From assembly GCA_023150055.1 (NCBI GenBank), contig JAKLLP010000038.1, positions 1 through 11,124 on the forward strand: a stretch of 11,124 nt of DNA, given 5' to 3'. The position numbers were made by a program, and so were the translations under genes. Positions 7,176 through 11,124 of this stretch are shown in pieces. Below the pieces are notes generated by a model, which had not been told where the DNA came from, searched no databases, and saw nothing but the letters and a program-made list of their open reading frames with translations. Numbering within the stretch: position 1 is the stretch's first letter; every line of letters starts with the position of its first letter. This DNA comes from Gammaproteobacteria bacterium. GTDB taxonomy: Bacteria > Pseudomonadota > Gammaproteobacteria > Steroidobacterales > GCA-2729495.

Positions 7176-7814
7176 TTGTCGATCGACCTCGAACAGCGCC
7201 TCAACGATGGCCTGGCGCAACTTGGCGTTCCGGCCGATGCCGGGCGCACGGCGGCGATGCTCCGCTACCTGGAGCTGCTGCGGCGCTGGAACAAGACCTA
7301 TAACCTCACGAGCGTGATCGAACCCGACGACATGGCCGTACGGCACATCCTCGACTCGGCGAGCGCGCGCGATTTCCTTGCCGGCCGCGCCGTCCTGGAT
7401 GCGGGCAGCGGCGCGGGCCTGCCCGGCATTCCGCTCGCGCTGCTCGAGATCGGGCGGCACTTCACGCTGCTCGATTCGGTCGGCAAGAAGGTGAGCTTCC
7501 TGCGTCAGGCGGTGCTGGAAGTGCCGCTTGGCAACGTGACGCCGGTGCAGGCGCGCCTGGAGTCGTGGCGCAACGAATCGCTCTACGACACGGTGATCTG
7601 CCGCGCTTTCGGCACGCTCGCGGAGTTCGCCAAAGTCTGCGGACACCTGCTCGCGCCGGCGGGCCGGCTGGTCGCCATGAAGGGGCGGTTTCCGGCGCCC
7701 GAGATCGATGCGTTGCCGCCGGGTTGGAAGGTTGCGCAAGCCCGCCCCGTCACCGTTCCGGGGCTCGATGCCGAGCGTCACATCATCGTCCTGGAGAGAG
7801 GCGTCGATGGGTAG
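7176..7814 (+). CDS. rsmG: 16S rRNA (guanine-N7) methyltransferase RsmG (GidB)
   Basis: The 212-residue enzyme methylates N7 of G527 in 16S rRNA using S-adenosylmethionine; loss of it is known to give low-level streptomycin resistance. Family motifs are clear: LLRRWNKTYNLTSV near the N-terminus, HILDSAS, the SAM-binding loop VLDAGSGAGLPGIPLAL at 73-89, SVGKKVSFL, and the CRAFG motif. The best start is TTG at 7176, because MSIDLEQRLNDGL matches the usual N-terminus; the ribosome site is weak. The 3' end overlaps the parA start by 8 nt, so the two are translationally coupled. In most gammaproteobacteria mnmG lies directly upstream, but here the upstream neighbour is yhdH. Confidence 0.95.
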   Translation: MSIDLEQRLNDGLAQLGVPADAGRTAAMLRYLELLRRWNKTYNLTSVIEPDDMAVRHILDSASARDFLAGRAVLDAGSGAGLPGIPLALLEIGRHFTLLDSVGKKVSFLRQAVLEVPLGNVTPVQARLESWRNESLYDTVICRAFGTLAEFAKVCGHLLAPAGRLVAMKGRFPAPEIDALPPGWKVAQARPVTVPGLDAERHIIVLERGVDG

Positions 7815-8580
7815 CGTGATTGCCGTCACCAACCAGAAGGGTGGCGTGGGCAAGACGACCACCGCCGTCAACCTCTCCGCGGCACTGGCCGGCGCCGACA
7901 AGCGCGTGCTTCTGGTCGACCTCGACCCGCAGGGCAACGCGACCACGGGCTGCGGCATCGACAAGCAGGCGCTCGAACACACGAGCTGCGACGTCCTGCT
8001 CGGCGATGCCAGCGCCCAGGACGTGATCCTGCCGGTGCAGGACGGCCAGTTCGACCTGCTGCCTGCCAACGCGGACCTGACTGCGGCCGAGGTGCGGCTG
8101 ATCCAGGAGATCGGCCGGGAGATGCGCCTGAAGAAGGCGCTCGAACCGGTGCGCGGCCTCTACGACTACGTGTTCATCGATTGCCCCCCGTCGATCAACA
8201 TGCTGACCCTCAATGCGCTCACCGCGGCCGATGGCGTGCTGATCCCGATCCAGTGCGAGTACTACGCGCTGGAAGGCCTGTCCTCGCTGCTCGAGACCAT
8301 CAAGCAGGTGCGCAACACGGTGAACAACGAGCTGCGCATCGAGGGCCTGCTGCGCACCATGTACGACCCGCGTAACCGGCTGGCTGCCGAGGTCTCGACC
8401 CAGCTGCTCAAGCACTTCCCCGAAAAGGTCTACGAAGCGATCATCCCGCGCAACGTCCGCCTCGCCGAGGCCCCGAGCTTCGGCCTCTCGGCCATCGTGC
8501 ACGACAAGGCCTCGCGTGGCGCCCAGGCCTACATGGAACTCGCCCAGGAAATCATCCGGCGCGATGCCGCTGCGGACTGA
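7807..8580 (+). CDS. parA: Chromosome-partitioning ATPase ParA (Soj)
   Basis: The 257-residue protein is a ParA/Soj-type deviant Walker ATPase that binds DNA non-specifically and works with ParB-parS in chromosome segregation. The deviant Walker A KGGVGKTT is at 11-18, with the signature Lys11. Walker A' is VDLDPQGNATTG from about residue 36, and Walker B is YVFIDCPPS with Asp125. IPIQCEYYALEGL and the C-terminal RNVRLAEAPSFG are hallmark chromosomal-ParA segments. The length is normal. I chose the ATG at 7807 because GGAGAGAGG (7792-7800) precedes it and the sequence begins right at the family N-terminus. It overlaps rsmG, the usual arrangement. ParB, its partner, normally follows directly but is absent here: the next gene is a convergent dehydrogenase. 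Confidence 0.95.
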   Translation: MGSVIAVTNQKGGVGKTTTAVNLSAALAGADKRVLLVDLDPQGNATTGCGIDKQALEHTSCDVLLGDASAQDVILPVQDGQFDLLPANADLTAAEVRLIQEIGREMRLKKALEPVRGLYDYVFIDCPPSINMLTLNALTAADGVLIPIQCEYYALEGLSSLLETIKQVRNTVNNELRIEGLLRTMYDPRNRLAAEVSTQLLKHFPEKVYEAIIPRNVRLAEAPSFGLSAIVHDKASRGAQAYMELAQEIIRRDAAAD

Positions 8581-8582
8581 GT

Positions 8583-8613
8583 CGGGGACGAAAACCAGCG
8601 ATCTCCCCGTTAC
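8583..8613. repeat. Hairpin-forming repeat or bidirectional terminator between parA and the SDR gene
   Basis: In the 42-nt convergent gap, CGGGGA (8583-8588) pairs with TCCCCG (8604-8609) over a 15-nt loop, followed by TTAC. The string TCCCCGTTAC (8604-8613) also ends the palindromic repeat at 205-214, and both elements carry GGGGAC on the other arm. This may be a degenerate copy of the same repeat family, or simply a terminator serving both converging genes. The absence of T-tracts makes a classical intrinsic terminator less likely. Confidence 0.45.
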
Positions 8614-8622
8614 CCGCAATCC

Positions 8623-9411
8623 TCACCAGGGGATGACAGCGCCGTCGTAGTTGAGGAATTGTCCAACGGTGGCCGGGCCGAGCGCGTCGATCACGCCGAT
8701 CATGCCCGTCACGGCGGCTTCCGCCGTGATCATCTCGATCACCCCCGCCCGCACCAGCTGCAGGACCGGGGCGAGGTCGGGCGGCGGCGCCTCGTCGGGT
8801 CCGAGCGCGAGCAGCCCGCGGGTGTCGGCGAGCCCCGGATTGACCAGGCCGACGCGGATTCCCCGCGGCGCGAGGTCGATCGACAGCGCCCGCGCGAGCA
8901 GGTGCAGAGCGGCCTTGCTGGCCCGATAGGCGTAGAGGTTGACCGGCGGCCGCAGCACTCCGATGGCGCCGGCCGCGCTGCCGAGAAACACGATCTTCTT
9001 CTGCGCGCTGCGTTCCACGTGCGGCAGGAACGCTTCGGCAACGCTGACCGGACCGGTGGCGTTGGCGGCGAAAGATCGCTCGAACAGGGTGGCGTCGAGC
9101 TCGCCCATGCGCTGCCCGGCCTGCGGGCCGAGCCAGGCGGAGTTAAGGATCAGCAGGTCGATTGCGAGCGTGCCGAGTTCGCGGGCCAACCGGGCGAGCT
9201 GCTCGCCGTCCGTCACGTCGAGCGCATGGATGCTGACCGCCTCCCAAGCCGCGGCAATTTCCTGTAGCGCCGTTGCCGAGATCGGGTCGCGGCAGGTGGC
9301 CAGCACGCGCCAGCCGGCCGCCGCGTATTGCCGCGCGAACTCCAGACCGAGGCCCCGATTGGCACCGGTGATGAGGACCGCGGGCCGGGTCGAGGCCCCG
9401 CCGCCAGACAC
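8623..9411 (-). CDS. Short-chain dehydrogenase/reductase (SDR family oxidoreductase)
   Basis: The 262-residue classical-type SDR has the cofactor motif TGANRGLG at 15-22, DVTD at 65-68, and the full catalytic tetrad: Asn117, Ser145 (GSAAGAIG), Tyr162 and Lys166 (YRASK). The usual NNAG motif is replaced by NSAW at 90-93. It should oxidise or reduce a hydroxyl/keto group with NAD(P)(H). Some resemblance to C-factor/CsgA-like SDRs is seen, but the substrate is unknown. The GTG start is 5 nt past the Rieske oxygenase stop with no clear ribosome site, so it is probably translated by coupling. Its position suggests that it acts on the product of the oxygenase. It ends 42 nt from parA, which runs toward it. 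Confidence 0.9.
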   Translation of the reverse strand: MSGGGASTRPAVLITGANRGLGLEFARQYAAAGWRVLATCRDPISATALQEIAAAWEAVSIHALDVTDGEQLARLARELGTLAIDLLILNSAWLGPQAGQRMGELDATLFERSFAANATGPVSVAEAFLPHVERSAQKKIVFLGSAAGAIGVLRPPVNLYAYRASKAALHLLARALSIDLAPRGIRVGLVNPGLADTRGLLALGPDEAPPPDLAPVLQLVRAGVIEMITAEAAVTGMIGVIDALGPATVGQFLNYDGAVIPW

Positions 9412-9416
9412 CGGCG

Positions 9417-10550
9417 TCAGCCCCTGCTGCCGGCCACGAACGGCACGGGCTCATAGATCCAGTTCGCGGGGTCCTTGCGCCGCTGTGGTGACGGTATCAC
9501 GCGCACCTCGCCGTTGGCTTCGCTGGCATCGAGCGCAAGCCGGTCGATCTGCCAGCCGCGGCCGCGCAGTTCGCGCATGAGCTGCCAGTAGGCCTGCATG
9601 AGAAGGTCCTCGCGGTCGATCTTGATCGCGGGGAAATCCGGCACGTCCGGCGCGCGCTTCGGCAGGTGCGCTTCCGCGATCGCCTTGTCCTGGAAGACGT
9701 TGCGCAGGTTGCGCTTCAGGTGGTCGTCGTCCTTGTCCTCCTCCAGCATGAAATTGCGGAAGGCGATCAGGTACATCTCCGTGGTCTGCTCGTCGATCGG
9801 CGTGGACATCGAATAGAACACGTTGGCGAAGCCCGTTCCCGGCTTGCCGATCTGCACCCGTCCGTACAGCGTGAAGCCGGGCACGTAGAAGGTCAGGTCG
9901 GAACGGACTTCGGTAGGCGCGCTGCGCACCTGGGACCAGGACCCGCTCGACGGCGGCGGATACGAGATGAGATAGGTGGAGAAGCCGTTCGGCAGCGGCT
10001 CCACGCTGTGCTCGGACGGGCGGCTCGGATTGTCCTTGTTGAGCGGGATGCCGTGCACGATGTGCAGGTGCACCTGGTCGAGATCCACCATCTTGGCCCA
10101 GTGCACATTCGCCTTCCACGTCCCCGACCAGCTCACCCGCCGCCAGGATGGGTCGTTGTCCTCGGGCATCTCGAAGAGCGGATGCGCTTTGTCGGGCTGG
10201 TCGCCGAGAAACACCCAGATCAGGCCGTGGCGCTCCTCGACCGGGTAGCTGTCCACACGCGCTGCGGCGGGGATGTCCGCCGTTGGCTCCACTGCAGAGG
10301 GGATGCAGGTGCAGCGGCCTCGCGCATCGAACCGCCAGCCGTGAAACACGCAGGACAGCGTGCCGTCATCCTGGCGCTTGCCCTGCGCGAGGCTCGCGCC
10401 GCGATGGCAGCAGGTGTTGCTCAGGCAGACCGCCTTGCCGGCAAGATCGCGGAACAGCACGAACTCGTGGCCGAGCATCTTCACCTTGACCGGCTGGTCG
10501 GTGATGTTCTTGCTCCACTCGGCGATGTACCAGACGTTGGCGAACAGCAT
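9417..10550 (-). CDS. Rieske non-haem iron oxygenase, catalytic (alpha) subunit
   Basis: The 377-residue enzyme has an N-terminal Rieske domain with [2Fe-2S] ligands Cys47/His49 (CCHRG) and Cys67/His70 (CVFHGW). A C-terminal catalytic domain follows, with the mononuclear iron site His161 and His166 in the D158-x2-H-x4-H pattern. The third ligand is probably Asp288 in VFQDKAIAEA. Asp158 fits the residue that carries electrons between neighbouring subunits in naphthalene dioxygenase. Such enzymes hydroxylate or O/N-demethylate aromatics, steroids or other rings. The compact length and QDKA-type motif are more like the monooxygenase/demethylase branch (vanillate demethylase, dicamba demethylase) than true dioxygenases with beta subunits. 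No ferredoxin or reductase gene is present here. AGGAG 9 nt upstream supports the ATG. It lies 12 nt after the TetR gene and 5 nt before the SDR gene, so they are probably one operon. Confidence 0.92.
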   Translation of the reverse strand: MLFANVWYIAEWSKNITDQPVKVKMLGHEFVLFRDLAGKAVCLSNTCCHRGASLAQGKRQDDGTLSCVFHGWRFDARGRCTCIPSAVEPTADIPAAARVDSYPVEERHGLIWVFLGDQPDKAHPLFEMPEDNDPSWRRVSWSGTWKANVHWAKMVDLDQVHLHIVHGIPLNKDNPSRPSEHSVEPLPNGFSTYLISYPPPSSGSWSQVRSAPTEVRSDLTFYVPGFTLYGRVQIGKPGTGFANVFYSMSTPIDEQTTEMYLIAFRNFMLEEDKDDDHLKRNLRNVFQDKAIAEAHLPKRAPDVPDFPAIKIDREDLLMQAYWQLMRELRGRGWQIDRLALDASEANGEVRVIPSPQRRKDPANWIYEPVPFVAGSRG

Positions 10551-10562
10551 GTCGGTATTCTC

Positions 10563-11124
10563 CTATTTCAGGGAAACGGGTTTGCTTCGAGCGGGTTCCG
10601 CCGCGACACGCGCCATGGCCCGCGCGGCGACTCTTGCGACCTCGCGACCGCTCAGGCCGAGCATGCGCAGTGCGAGTTCGGCCAGTTGCCGCTCGACGTC
10701 GGCCGGGGCGCCGCCGAGCAGCGTCTCGCGCAGCAGCGCACAGGCCGCGCCGCGGATCGCGGCGGCGGCCACCCGGGCCTCGGCGATGCGAAAGCGCCCT
10801 GTGCGGCTACCCGAGTCGATCATCCGGACCAGCCCGTCGTCGGGACCGGCGGAGGGCAGGTTGCGCATGGCCGCGGAGCGCACCATGACCCAGGCCACGG
10901 CCGGGTCGCTGCGCGCAAGGCGCAACGTGTGGATCGCGTTGGCGGCGATCGCTTCGGCAGGGTCTGCGGTGCGTGCGAATACGCCCACCTTGTAAGCGAC
11001 GTCGTTCTCGAAGAAATCTGCAGCGATGGCCTCGACCAGCTCGTCCTTCGAGGCAAAGTGATTGTAGAAGGACGGCTGCGACACTCGCGCCGCCCGCACG
11101 ATGTCGAGCACGGTGAGGTCTTCG
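10563..11124 (-). CDS. TetR-family transcriptional regulator (5' end outside window)
   Basis: The frame is open to the right edge, so the N-terminal residues are missing; about 186 residues are visible. The first part holds the second half of the TetR helix-turn-helix: DLTVLDIVRAARVSQPSFYNHFASKDELV. The recognition helix and the YNHF segment are conserved. The rest is a helical ligand-binding and dimer domain rich in Ala and Arg, with no recognisable ligand signature. An internal GTG at 11109-11111 gives a shorter apparent start, but this would cut the helix-turn-helix in half and is rejected. The gene is followed after 12 nt by the Rieske oxygenase on the same strand, so it likely controls its own operon, probably as a repressor released by the oxygenase substrate. 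The promoter and operator lie beyond the window. Confidence 0.88.
   Translation of the reverse strand, partial: EDLTVLDIVRAARVSQPSFYNHFASKDELVEAIAADFFENDVAYKVGVFARTADPAEAIAANAIHTLRLARSDPAVAWVMVRSAAMRNLPSAGPDDGLVRMIDSGSRTGRFRIAEARVAAAAIRGAACALLRETLLGGAPADVERQLAELALRMLGLSGREVARVAARAMARVAAEPARSKPVSLK

Noticed and set aside
7708..7806. Longer parA start about 33 codons upstream.
   Set aside because: The extra residues overlap rsmG, do not match ParA N-termini, and a good ribosome site directly precedes the ATG at 7807.
1..11124. CRISPR array, tRNA/rRNA genes, insertion sequence, integrase or toxin-antitoxin pair.
   Set aside because: No regularly spaced repeats, no RNA-gene-like segments, and no transposase, integrase or toxin-like reading frame were found on either strand by eye.

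Overview
The window is about 11.1 kb of GC-rich bacterial DNA with tightly packed, often overlapping genes. Gene content (rsmG next to a chromosomal-type parA, a di-haem cytochrome c4, a YhdH/AcuI-type reductase, an Opp/Dpp-type importer) fits a high-GC gammaproteobacterium. This is inference from gene families; no rRNA, tRNA or other taxonomic marker is present.

Layout. (1) Positions 1-3820, plus strand: the distal part of a peptide/opine-type ABC importer operon. It holds the 3' end of a substrate-binding protein, two permeases (OppB- and OppC-like), and a fused double ATPase (OppD+OppF type). The ATPase is split into two reading frames by a lesion near 3262. The end of the binding-protein gene runs through a palindromic REP-like repeat. 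The four genes overlap or lie within 5 nt of each other, so they read as one transcript. (2) 3821-4028: a convergent intergenic gap with an AT-rich island containing inverted repeats. (3) 4029-5301, minus strand: a ferritin-like protein and, upstream of it, a periplasmic SIMPL-domain (DUF541) protein. (4) 5437-7122, plus strand: a periplasmic cytochrome c4, a likely hairpin terminator, and an acrylyl-CoA-reductase-like MDR protein. (5) 7176-8580, plus strand: rsmG overlapping parA. The usual neighbours mnmG (upstream) and parB (downstream) are both missing. (6) 8623-11124, minus strand: a likely operon read from the right edge inward, TetR-family regulator (5'-truncated by the window), Rieske non-haem iron oxygenase, short-chain dehydrogenase.

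How the genes work together. The importer would bring in peptides or similar oligomers, but as written its second ATPase half is broken, so it may be decaying. The TetR-Rieske-SDR set looks like a small regulated oxidation module: hydroxylation or O-demethylation followed by alcohol/ketone interconversion, on an unknown substrate. Cytochrome c4, the SIMPL protein and the ferritin-like protein belong to respiration, stress and iron metabolism, but nothing shows that they form one pathway.

I did not find a clearly new defence, mobile or RNA-guided system. The points most worth a second look are the repeat captured in the binding-protein tail, the broken ATPase fusion, the rearranged rsmG-parA locus, and the Rieske/SDR/TetR module.
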